From Planctomycetaceae bacterium (lineage in GTDB: Bacteria > Planctomycetota > Planctomycetia > Pirellulales > PALSA-1355): a DNA stretch of 8,037 nt. The notes beneath the pieces were generated by a model. That model saw nothing but the letters and a program-made list of their open reading frames with translations. It was not told the origin of the DNA and did no database searches. The translations under genes and the position numbers were made by a program. Where the stretch lies: contig SXHT01000347.1 of the NCBI GenBank assembly GCA_005773095.1, positions 1-8,037 on the forward strand, read 5' to 3'. Each line of letters opens with the position of its first letter. The stretch's first letter is position 1. This document shows, in pieces, positions 1 to 5,870 of the stretch.

Positions 1-890
1 GCAAGGAACTCGTCGCTCGGGCCATTCATCGACACTCGGCACGCAGCACCCAGCCTTTCATCCCCCTGCACCTGGCGGCGCTTAGCCCGACACTCGTCGA
101 AAGCGAACTGTTTGGGCACATCCAGGGCGCGTTCACGGGGGCCGAGGCATCGCGCGCGGGAATGTTAGAACTGGCCAACGGCGCGACGGTTTTCTTCGAC
201 GAAGTGGCCGACATCCCGCTGAGCACCCAGGTCAAGCTGCTGCGCGTGCTGGAACAACACGAGCTGACGCGGGTTGGCGACACGCAACTGCGAAAAACCG
301 ACTTTCGCACCATCGCCGCCACCAGTCGCGATCTGCGGAGCGAATGTCGCAGCGGTTCGTTTCGCCAGGATTTGTATTTCCGGCTGGCCACATTTGCAAT
401 TGTTCTTCCCCCGCTACGAGAGCGCACCAGCGACATCCCTTTACTGGCCGAGCGTTTCTTGCGGCGCGCGACACTCGCGGGACAGCCAACACCCAAGCTC
501 ACCGATGCCGCGCTTGCAGAACTTGTTCGCCGCCCGTGGCCCGGCAACGTGCGCGAGTTGCGTAACTCCGTGGAGCATGCGGCACTTGTGGCGCGCGGCG
601 GCGCCATTGGCCGCGAACATCTGCCGCCACCGCTGGAGCTGGACGTGCCGATCGTCGACCCTGTGAGTCAACTGCACGATGCGGTCCGGCGCTGGACGCA
701 AGTGCAACTTAACGTCGGGCAATCACCCACGAATCTCTATGAAGCTTTTCTTGCCCAGGTGGAGCCACCTCTGTTTAGCGAGGTGCTCTCCGCCACCACC
801 AACAATCGCGCCGCCGCCGCCGAGGTGCTTGGCATCCATCGCGCTACGCTGCGAAAGAAAGTTCGACCTGCACACCCGGGGCAACCGTGA
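1..890 (+). CDS. Sigma-54-dependent transcriptional activator, Fis family (5' end outside window)
   Basis: This protein activates sigma-54 RNA polymerase by using ATP to remodel the closed complex at an enhancer-dependent promoter. The open frame runs in from the window edge (first full codon at 3), giving 295 visible residues. Visible residues 1-8 (KELVARAI) directly follow where the Walker A loop should be, so that loop and any N-terminal sensor or receiver domain lie upstream. Seen: the sigma-54 contact loop GAFTGA at visible residues 42-47; Walker B ATVFFDEV with D66 and E67; a sensor I segment IAATSRDL with Ser where Asn is usual; arginine-finger region FRQDLYFRL (R121, R127); sensor II segment WPGNVREL near 179-186; and a Fis-type helix-turn-helix near 264-287 (NNRAAAAEVLGIHRATLRKK). 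The stop TGA overlaps the next gene's GTG start as GTGA, implying translational coupling. The family is sure; the target promoter and input signal cannot be read. Confidence 0.95.
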   Translation, partial: KELVARAIHRHSARSTQPFIPLHLAALSPTLVESELFGHIQGAFTGAEASRAGMLELANGATVFFDEVADIPLSTQVKLLRVLEQHELTRVGDTQLRKTDFRTIAATSRDLRSECRSGSFRQDLYFRLATFAIVLPPLRERTSDIPLLAERFLRRATLAGQPTPKLTDAALAELVRRPWPGNVRELRNSVEHAALVARGGAIGREHLPPPLELDVPIVDPVSQLHDAVRRWTQVQLNVGQSPTNLYEAFLAQVEPPLFSEVLSATTNNRAAAAEVLGIHRATLRKKVRPAHPGQP

Positions 891-2035
891 CCACCCAGCC
901 CAACGCACTGCCGTCCGCCGCAGAGCTGACTCCCGAAGAGTTGGCTGAAAACCGAAGGTACGGCCAGATCCAGTTGTTGTGCGACCTGGCCGATCGAGCC
1001 ATCGATCTCGCGTTTCTTGCGCTGATGGCCTTTCTGGTTGCTCCCCATATCCGGGTGGCAATGGATGACATCTTCCCGATCGATACCGTTCGACTGCTCT
1101 CCTACTTCCTGCTGACGACGGCACTGCATGTGGTGGTCTCGCTTCCGCTCTCGTATTACTCGGGCCATGTGCTCGAGCATCAATTCGCACTCAGCAATCT
1201 GACGCCGTACAGTTGGTTGCTGCGATACTTCAAGCAACTGGGCCTGTATATCGTCATGATGGGGCTGATGTTCGTCGGCCTGTATTGGGTGATCTGGCTG
1301 TTCGGCGAGTGGTGGTGGATGGTCGGCGCGGTCGCCTTCTTTGTCGTCAATGTGCTCGTCGGGCAATTGGCGCCGGTGCTGGTCTTGCCACTGTTTTATA
1401 AGATCGAGCGGATCAACCTGCCAGAACTCACCGAGCGCCTCGAACGCGTCGCGGCAGGCACGGGCCTCTCGATCGAAGGCGTCTATCGCATGGATCTCAG
1501 CGTTGAAACCAAAAAAGCCAACGCCATGCTGGCCGGTTTTGGCCGCACGCGCCGCGTGCTCTTAGGAGACACGGCGCTTGCCAACTTCACACCCGATGAA
1601 ATCGAAGTCGTGTTCGCCCACGAGATCGGACATCATGTGCACCGTCACATCTCAAAAATCATGCTCATCGGCCTGTTCTCTAGCGCCGCCGGTTTTTGGA
1701 CCTGCGACCGAGTGGCGATGGCCTGGGCGCGGCAGTTCGATCCGGCGGTCGATTACGCTACATTTCCGGTGTTCACGCTGCCGTTGATGATGTTGGCGCT
1801 CCGGATGTTCACGCTTCTGCTAGAGCCCGCAGTCAACACGCTCAGCCGCCACTTCGAACGCCAGAGCGACCGTTACGCGCTGGCCCGCACCGGTCTTCAG
1901 GGTGCGTATGTCTCTGCATACCGCAAACTTGCCAGGATGAACAAAGACAATCCGCATCCGCATTCGCTGGAAGTCTTTTTATTTCACAGCCACCCGCCGA
2001 TGAGCGAACGCCTGGCAATGGCAGAGGGAACATAG
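887..2035 (+). CDS. M48 family (Ste24/CAAX protease 1-like) integral membrane zinc metalloprotease
   Basis: A 382-residue membrane protease that probably cleaves membrane-associated or misfolded membrane substrates. The bacterial substrate is unknown; eukaryotic Ste24 processes prenylated proteins. Hydrophobic segments lie at about 39-58, 66-92, 117-139, 144-170, 256-280 and 292-313. The N-terminal M48 signature is present (LPLSYYSGHVLEHQFALSN, from residue 86). The zinc site is HEIGH at 245-249 (ligands H245 and H249, catalytic E246) with the third ligand E324 in SRHFERQSDRYA. The late HSHPP motif (367-371), usual in M48 proteins, is also there. Length and order match a full-length Ste24-type enzyme. 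The GTG start at 887 is preferred because it forms a 4-base GTGA overlap with the activator's stop, and the residues before the first membrane segment read as a normal soluble N-terminus. The family is certain; the role and any link to the activator are inferred from coupling only. Confidence 0.95.
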   Translation: MTTQPNALPSAAELTPEELAENRRYGQIQLLCDLADRAIDLAFLALMAFLVAPHIRVAMDDIFPIDTVRLLSYFLLTTALHVVVSLPLSYYSGHVLEHQFALSNLTPYSWLLRYFKQLGLYIVMMGLMFVGLYWVIWLFGEWWWMVGAVAFFVVNVLVGQLAPVLVLPLFYKIERINLPELTERLERVAAGTGLSIEGVYRMDLSVETKKANAMLAGFGRTRRVLLGDTALANFTPDEIEVVFAHEIGHHVHRHISKIMLIGLFSSAAGFWTCDRVAMAWARQFDPAVDYATFPVFTLPLMMLALRMFTLLLEPAVNTLSRHFERQSDRYALARTGLQGAYVSAYRKLARMNKDNPHPHSLEVFLFHSHPPMSERLAMAEGT

Positions 2036-2043
2036 CAACCGAA

Positions 2044-2114
2044 GGGGTCGAGTCACATTTTCCCGGGATGCACGTTGGACAACCACCCAACAGGACAACT
2101 CACCGCTTCGAATT
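2044..2114. repeat. REP-like dispersed repeat, copy A
   Basis: This copy sits in the 118-base spacer between the converging ends of the M48 protease and dprA. It aligns over about 70 bases, with about one single-base gap, to 6026-6097. Both have a GGGG start, then ATTTTCCCGGGA, two variable bases, CACGTTGGACAACC, and AATT at the far end. The core contains small palindromes (CCCGGG; GTTG-GA-CAAC), and copy A can also pair GTTGG (2074-2078) with CCAAC (2087-2091). Short palindromic repeats of this kind are often moved by REP-associated tyrosine transposases; none is encoded here. It may serve as a transcription barrier between converging genes. Confidence 0.7.
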
Positions 2115-2153
2115 GTTTTGCGTACCGACACTATTTCTTTATTCGGATGAACA

Positions 2154-3269
2154 CTATACCCGACGCACCAGATTGCCACTCACGCGCCGCACCAGGCGTC
2201 GCATCTCCAGCACGCTCAGCGTCGAGAGCACCTGCGGTACCGGAACGCCACATTCGGAAACGACCTGATCGACCTGCGTCGGGTCGCTGCCGATCGCGGA
2301 GAGCACTTTTTGTTCGAGATCGTTGAGCAGCAATTCGGCCGGATGATGCACTGCCTGCCCGTCGGCCGAGGGCGCCGGCGAGACCAGAGGCCCCAGTTCC
2401 TCGAGCACGTCATCGGCTGTTTCAACCAGCTTTGCGCCATCGCGCAAGAGCCGATGGCAGCCACGCGACATGCGGCTGTCGACCCGACCAGGAACGGCGA
2501 ACACTTCGCGATTCTGCTCCATCGCATGCCGCGCTGAAATCAGCGCGCCGGATCGGTCGGAAGCTTCGACCACGATCACGCCCATCGAGATGCCGGTGAT
2601 GATGCGGTTGCGCTGCGGAAAAGCACCGGAAATGGGCGGACTCCGCGGAGGAGATTCGCTGACGATGGCGCCCGATTGAATGACATCGAGGGCGAGTTCC
2701 GCATGCTCGGGCGGATAGATGTTGAGCACCCCGCTGCCAAGCACACCAATGGTGCGTCCGCCGGCCTCGAGCGCACCGCGATGTGCCGCCGCGTCGACGC
2801 CACGCGCCAGCCCGCTGACGATCGTCACGCCCGCCCGCGCCAAGCTCGACGCCAGGCGTTCGGCAATTGTCCTGCCGTAGCTGGTGGCATGACGCGATCC
2901 GACAATTGCCACACCAATTGCGTCCTGTGGCTTGATCTCGCCGCGTACGAACAGTAACCCCGGCGGATCGGGAATTTCCAAGAGCGCTCGCGGATAAGCG
3001 GGATCCTGGTCCGTTACAATCTGCACATGCTCGTCGCGGCAAATGGCGACCTCCCGTTCAGCGTCGATCTCACTGCGAGCCGCGGCGATCGCCTTCGCAA
3101 GCTTCGGACCGAAGCCCTGCACTTCTCGCACGTCACTCATGGCCGCATTAAGCACCTGGGTTGCCGAGCCAAACCGGTCGATCAGGGCCTTGCGCAGAAT
3201 CGGGCCAACACCCGACACGAGCGACAAGCGAACGGCGTCCATCAAAGCCGGATCGGAGAGATCATTCAT
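2154..3269 (-). CDS. dprA: DNA-processing protein DprA (Smf family)
   Basis: DprA binds incoming single-stranded DNA in the cytoplasm during natural transformation and loads RecA on it. It is also widespread in bacteria not known to be competent. The 371-residue protein has three expected parts. Residues 1-75 form a SAM/helix-hairpin-helix-like region (SGVGPILRKALIDRFGS; GFGPKLAKAI). About 85-295 is the Rossmann-like DNA-binding core, with GSRHATSYG (124-132), SGLARGVDAAAHRGAL (152-167), GSGVLNIYPPEH (178-189), FPQRNRIITG (217-226), SGALISARHA (240-249) and REVFAVPG (254-261). After a short Pro/Ala linker, about 310-371 is a C-terminal winged-helix (DprA_WH) domain. The ATG at 3267-3269 gives the normal N-terminus; no strong Shine-Dalgarno precedes it (GGGGCGAACC before ATG). 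It lies 74 bases downstream of aroB, same strand, with a palindrome between, so co-transcription is possible but not shown. No truncation or missing motif is seen. Confidence 0.97.
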   Translation of the reverse strand: MNDLSDPALMDAVRLSLVSGVGPILRKALIDRFGSATQVLNAAMSDVREVQGFGPKLAKAIAAARSEIDAEREVAICRDEHVQIVTDQDPAYPRALLEIPDPPGLLFVRGEIKPQDAIGVAIVGSRHATSYGRTIAERLASSLARAGVTIVSGLARGVDAAAHRGALEAGGRTIGVLGSGVLNIYPPEHAELALDVIQSGAIVSESPPRSPPISGAFPQRNRIITGISMGVIVVEASDRSGALISARHAMEQNREVFAVPGRVDSRMSRGCHRLLRDGAKLVETADDVLEELGPLVSPAPSADGQAVHHPAELLLNDLEQKVLSAIGSDPTQVDQVVSECGVPVPQVLSTLSVLEMRRLVRRVSGNLVRRV

Positions 3270-3283
3270 GGTTCGCCCCAGGT

Positions 3284-3295
3284 GAAACCGGTTTC
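3284..3295. other. 12-base perfect palindrome upstream of dprA
   Basis: GAAACCGGTTTC reads the same on both strands and lies 15-26 bases before the dprA start codon, where an operator could sit. A perfect 12-base palindrome is expected about twice by chance in 8 kb, so position is the only argument for function. Confidence 0.25.
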
Positions 3296-3323
3296 CATTG
3301 CGTCCCGATCGACTTTCTTCCGG

Positions 3324-3347
3324 GGACGGATTGACAATCCGTCCTAC
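3324..3347 (-). repeat. GTAGG-type palindromic repeat in the aroB-dprA spacer
   Basis: On the minus strand this reads GTAG followed by a hairpin with arms GGACGGATT and AATCCGTCC (9 perfect pairs, 3-base loop). The arms are at 3324-3332 and 3336-3344. The TAG of the leading GTAG is the stop codon of aroB (3344-3346). The GTAG-plus-hairpin design is shared with the arms of the elements at 4422-4512 and 4745-4829, though hairpin sequences differ. No T-run follows, so it is not a classic terminator, but the hairpin could protect or attenuate an aroB-dprA transcript. Confidence 0.65.
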
Positions 3348-4417
3348 AACGCCGCGCGCACATCCGCCGGATCGACGTCGTCCACGAGCTCAGCGCTTCC
3401 CAGTTCGATTGGCAACACAAACCGCAGCCGGCCATGCTCTACCTTCTTGTCGCGCTGCATGGCGGCCAGCAATGCCGTGTGGTCGACCAAGGGCACATCC
3501 AACGACAAGCCAAACGCCCTCAGCAAGGCGCGTTGGCGCTGGCCGAGCGAGTCGTCAATCCGCCCCATGCGTTCTGCCAGGCGCGCGGCGCACGTCATGC
3601 CAATGGCGACCGCCTCGCCGTGCAGCAAATGATCGTAACCCGTGACAGCCTCGATCGCATGAGCAAAAGTGTGTCCGTAATTGAGCACTGCCCGCAGGCC
3701 AGTCTCTTCGCGCTCGTCCTGCTCGACCACATCGGCTTTGAGCCGGCAACACCGCTTAATGATGAACTCCAAAGTGGCGGGGTCGCGGCTGTTGATTCGG
3801 GTCACGTTCGCTTCCAGGAATGTAAAGAACTCGGCCGCGAAGATGACGCCGTATTTTACGACTTCCGCCAGGCCCGCCCGATACTCTCGGTCGGGAAGCG
3901 TGGCCAGCGTAGCGGTGTCGATCAGCACGCCGACCGGTTGCCAGAATGCACCAACCATGTTCTTGGCGCCCGGCAAGTTGACGCCAACCTTTCCTCCCAC
4001 GGCACTATCAACGTGCGCCAAGAGCGTCGTCGGCACTTGGACCAAGGCAAGGCCCCGAGCAAACGTCGCCGCCACAAACCCCGCCAGATCGCCGATCACA
4101 CCCCCCCCCACCGCGACGACTACGCTTTTGCGGTCGGTGCCCACTTCGAGCATTTGCGTCCACAGCTCCTGGGCGGTATCGACCGACTTCGATGGCTCAC
4201 CTGCCTCAACGATCAGCAGATCGACATCGATGCCGAAGTCGTTGAAGCTGGCGGCGGCCACGCGCGCGTGGCTCGCCGCAACGTTCGAATCGGTGATGAT
4301 CACCGCATGCGAAAGGCTCGCCCACGCATCGGCGTCGCGCGCCAGCCGCGCAAGATTGCCCGTGCCGATTTCGATATCGTAGCTGCGCGGGCCAAGATTA
4401 ACATGAACAGTGGGCAT
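3344..4417 (-). CDS. aroB: 3-dehydroquinate synthase AroB
   Basis: This cytoplasmic, NAD- and zinc-dependent enzyme converts DAHP to 3-dehydroquinate, the second step of the shikimate pathway to aromatic amino acids and folate. At 357 residues it is the normal length. Visible motifs are GEPSKS (73-78), the NAD-binding GGGVIGD (104-110), VPTTLLAHVDSAVGGKVGVN (128-147), GAKNMVGAF (150-158), and the three predicted zinc ligands: E185 in GLAEVVKYG, H249 in NYGHTFAHAIE and H266 in LLHGEAVAIGM. Late RDKK (322-325) and LRFVLP (331-336) are also family features. The ATG at 4415-4417 gives the standard N-terminus. The GGG motif is encoded within a run of nine G (C run 4101-4109), a possible slippage site. 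The stop codon is the TAG of the palindromic repeat at 3324-3347, and the leader is almost wholly made of the inverted-repeat element 4422-4512; no Shine-Dalgarno is seen (CTCTACTCCG before ATG). Confidence 0.98.
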   Translation of the reverse strand: MPTVHVNLGPRSYDIEIGTGNLARLARDADAWASLSHAVIITDSNVAASHARVAAASFNDFGIDVDLLIVEAGEPSKSVDTAQELWTQMLEVGTDRKSVVVAVGGGVIGDLAGFVAATFARGLALVQVPTTLLAHVDSAVGGKVGVNLPGAKNMVGAFWQPVGVLIDTATLATLPDREYRAGLAEVVKYGVIFAAEFFTFLEANVTRINSRDPATLEFIIKRCCRLKADVVEQDEREETGLRAVLNYGHTFAHAIEAVTGYDHLLHGEAVAIGMTCAARLAERMGRIDDSLGQRQRALLRAFGLSLDVPLVDHTALLAAMQRDKKVEHGRLRFVLPIELGSAELVDDVDPADVRAAL

Positions 4418-4421
4418 CGGA

Positions 4422-4512
4422 GTAGAGCCGGCTGGGCCGGCCCGAAAGCACCCTCAGCAAGGATTGGGCCAATGGAACAAGCGTCGCGTGTGGCCTGCAC
4501 AGCCGGCCCTAC
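4422..4512. repeat. MITE-like inverted-repeat element filling the aroB leader
   Basis: Two 20-base arms face each other. The plus-strand arm at 4422-4441 begins GTAGAGCCGGCTG; the minus-strand arm at 4512-4493 begins GTAGGGCCGGCTG. They match at 17 of 20 positions and flank about 51 bases. The left arm begins 4 bases upstream of the aroB ATG. The right arm contains the TAG stop (4509-4511) of the 76-residue gene. A perfect GGGCCGGCCC palindrome lies at 4434-4443. In an RNA from the upstream gene into aroB the arms could form a long stem next to the aroB start. The design matches 4745-4829, but the arm sequences differ. No transposase or target duplication is evident. Confidence 0.7.
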
Positions 4513-4739
4513 GTTGCCGCGCCAACCCGCTCCAGGTCTTCCGGCGTCACCGTAATGTCACGGCTAAACCCAGTGTGCATTCGCACGTACTTGAGGTCTG
4601 TCGCCGCTTTCGGACTGGCGTGCAGCAGGCTTTCCACCCGGTAACGCTCCGCCGGCTCCCACTCGTCATATTCCTCGGGCCAGATGGTGCGCGCCTCGAC
4701 CACCAGCGCTTCACGATAAGGATCAAACTCGTTAACCAT
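4509..4739 (-). CDS. Small acidic protein of unknown function (76 aa)
   Basis: I do not recognise a characterised family. The 76-residue product is soluble, acidic in its first half and has no signal or membrane segment. It opens MVNEFDPYREALVVEART, continues with an Asp/Glu/Trp-rich stretch (WPEEYDEWEPAERYRVESLL), and ends with a tail KYVRMHTGFSRDITVTPEDL. It resembles small conserved planctomycete hypothetical proteins, but this is an impression, not a search result. The reading frame looks coding: amino acid composition is natural, the ATG at 4737-4739 opens it cleanly, and the whole spacer on each side is occupied by repeat elements. No Shine-Dalgarno is visible; the repeat starts 5 bases upstream of the ATG. 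The stop codon lies inside the other repeat element. It is co-oriented with aroB and dprA, so it may head that transcript. No function is proposed. Confidence 0.75.
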   Translation of the reverse strand: MVNEFDPYREALVVEARTIWPEEYDEWEPAERYRVESLLHASPKAATDLKYVRMHTGFSRDITVTPEDLERVGAAT

Positions 4740-4744
4740 TTGCG

Positions 4745-4829
4745 TAGGTCAGGCGTTCCAGCCTGCGAAGGTTTGACGTCACATTCGAAACATCAACGCA
4801 TTGTCCGTCAGGCGGGAAAGCCTGACCTG
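4745..4829. repeat. MITE-like inverted-repeat element in the divergent spacer
   Basis: The arm at 4745-4765 (GTAGGTCAGGCGTTCCAGCC and one more base) is inverted at 4829-4809. The inner 20 bases of each arm match at 18 positions. Each arm is also a small hairpin (CAGGC...GCCTG). About 43 bases separate the arms. The element spans nearly the whole gap between the 76-residue gene (start at 4739) and the plus-strand gene at 4857, so any promoter for either gene must lie in or beside it. I associate GTAGGTCAGGC-type repeats with planctomycete spacers from general familiarity only. Confidence 0.72.
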
Positions 4830-4856
4830 CAGACCTCCTGAATATACAATGAGTCG

Positions 4857-5378
4857 ATGGAATGTTGTAGTCATGAGAAACCACCCATGACCGCGGGAAA
4901 GTGGCTGATTATCGGCATCTTTGGATTGGCAGTCGCCTCAGGGCTGGCCTCCTGGGTGCATCGTTACTATCGCGCCGACGAAGTGCGGAAGATCTGGGGA
5001 ACAAAGAGGCTTGATCTGATCGCTAATGCGCCCCATGTTGGGTCGATGGAACCAGGCAGCCTCGACTCAATCGATATCACTGCAGCAAAAGGAATGCTCA
5101 GCATTCGTTACATGCTCAGCAGCGACTTTTCGTATGCTCCAATTGCCGGAGAATCCATTGATACCTTGCCATTTTGGACGCTTAGCTTTCGCAATGGAGG
5201 CGAGTTGGTTCGATTTGAATTCACATCGGACTGCACGCTAATGTGGACACAACATTCTCCGGCCAGCATCACTCAACTGGTTCCCGATGCGGCCGCAAAC
5301 TTGCGAGCTTTCTTCGAGGAGCAGTTTCCCAGGGAATCAGACCCGATGCATCGTTCTTGGAACGTGGACGATGAGTGA
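4857..5378 (+). CDS. Single-pass membrane protein of unknown function
   Basis: No family is recognised. From the ATG at 4857 it has 173 residues. A second in-frame ATG at 4887 (MTAGKWLIIGIFG) puts a lysine just before the hydrophobic segment and is equally plausible; neither start has a clear Shine-Dalgarno. Residues about 15-34 form one membrane segment or uncleaved signal anchor (WLIIGIFGLAVASGLASWVH). The rest is probably extracytoplasmic, with DEVRKIWGTKRLDLI at 41-55 and an antiparallel-looking middle (FWTLSFRNGGELVRFEF, 106-122). It ends in a helix (NLRAFFEEQFPRE, 148-160) and an acidic tail. The gene is visibly more A+T-rich, with looser third positions, than the aroB and nrdJ regions, which may mean a weakly expressed or acquired gene. 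It ends 20 bases before the converging molybdopterin-fold gene. The coding status is likely; the function is unknown. Confidence 0.7.
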   Translation: MECCSHEKPPMTAGKWLIIGIFGLAVASGLASWVHRYYRADEVRKIWGTKRLDLIANAPHVGSMEPGSLDSIDITAAKGMLSIRYMLSSDFSYAPIAGESIDTLPFWTLSFRNGGELVRFEFTSDCTLMWTQHSPASITQLVPDAAANLRAFFEEQFPRESDPMHRSWNVDDE

Positions 5379-5398
5379 TGCCAACGACCGCAACGGTG

Positions 5399-5869
5399 TC
5401 ATGGGGCATGCAGCTTCGCGTGCTCGTCGTCATCCTTCGGGCGATTGTCGAAGCCGCGGTCGGCGGTAAGTTCAATCCGATCGACAAACTTCACGTTAGC
5501 GCATTCATCCACTTCCGACGCGTGACAAGCGGCAAAGTCGGGAATCAGAAATCGAAACGGCCCGCCCGCGGAAACCGGCAATGGCTGGCCATCAAGTTCG
5601 TAAATGATGAGCGCCCGATCGCGCACCGCATCGAGCGGAATGCTGGCATGAAAGTTATCGCGCGAGGAATGCAGCGTCAGCCACCGCGCTGTGGGCTTTG
5701 CGCCGACCACCGCCAAGATTCCGGCCAAACGCACCGCCGTACCCGGGCGCTTGGCATTGAACCTGGTGACGTCGTCAATTTGGTAAACCGGATGAATCGC
5801 CGCCAAATCCGCCTGCGACCAATGCACCGGCTGTTTCACTTCGCCGTCGATACTCAAGCCAGTTGCCAT
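5399..5869 (-). CDS. Molybdopterin-binding-fold (sulfite oxidase-like, SUOX) domain protein lacking the cysteine ligand
   Basis: The 156-residue protein matches the oxidoreductase molybdopterin-binding (SUOX) fold as a single domain. The start has LSIDGEVKQPVHWSQADL (residues 5-22), like the opening strand 'V.G.V..P..ls..dL'. The middle has VRLAGILAVVGAKP, LTLHSSRDNFHASIPLDAV and ALIIYELDGQPLPVSAGGPFR (86-106), then VDRIELT. Where catalytic members have Cys in an H-C-V-T type motif, this has DDVT (D33 in my alignment by eye), so the molybdenum ligand appears absent. It instead carries C115 and C123 in AACHASEVDECANVKF. The tail is charged and His-rich. There is no signal peptide or second domain. 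The ATG at 5869 is supported by GAAGGA 8 bases upstream. One base separates this start from the stop of the 26-codon ORF, so coupling is likely. It may bind a pterin or anion without redox catalysis; this is inference. Confidence 0.8.
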   Translation of the reverse strand: MATGLSIDGEVKQPVHWSQADLAAIHPVYQIDDVTRFNAKRPGTAVRLAGILAVVGAKPTARWLTLHSSRDNFHASIPLDAVRDRALIIYELDGQPLPVSAGGPFRFLIPDFAACHASEVDECANVKFVDRIELTADRGFDNRPKDDDEHAKLHAP

Positions 5870-5870
5870 C

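Noticed and set aside
737..1366. 209-codon minus-strand open frame across the activator-protease junction
   Set aside because: Lies opposite two genes with clear family motifs; sequence is low-complexity His/Gln/Arg-rich and has no domain signature.
3324..3347. Classic intrinsic terminator after aroB
   Set aside because: The stem is good but is followed by CCGGAAG on the minus strand instead of a T-run, so it is annotated as a repeat hairpin.
3434..4555. 373-codon open frame on the plus strand opposite aroB
   Set aside because: It is antisense to an intact, fully motif-bearing aroB; composition is that of a shadow frame in GC-rich DNA (Arg/His/Gln-rich, no recognisable motif).
4773..4801. 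Sigma-70 promoter with TTGACG as -35 box upstream of the gene at 4857
   Set aside because: At 17-base spacing the -10 position reads ACGCAT, a poor match.
4745..4829. CRISPR repeat-spacer unit
   Set aside because: Only two arms, in inverted and not direct orientation, with no regular spacing series and no cas gene.
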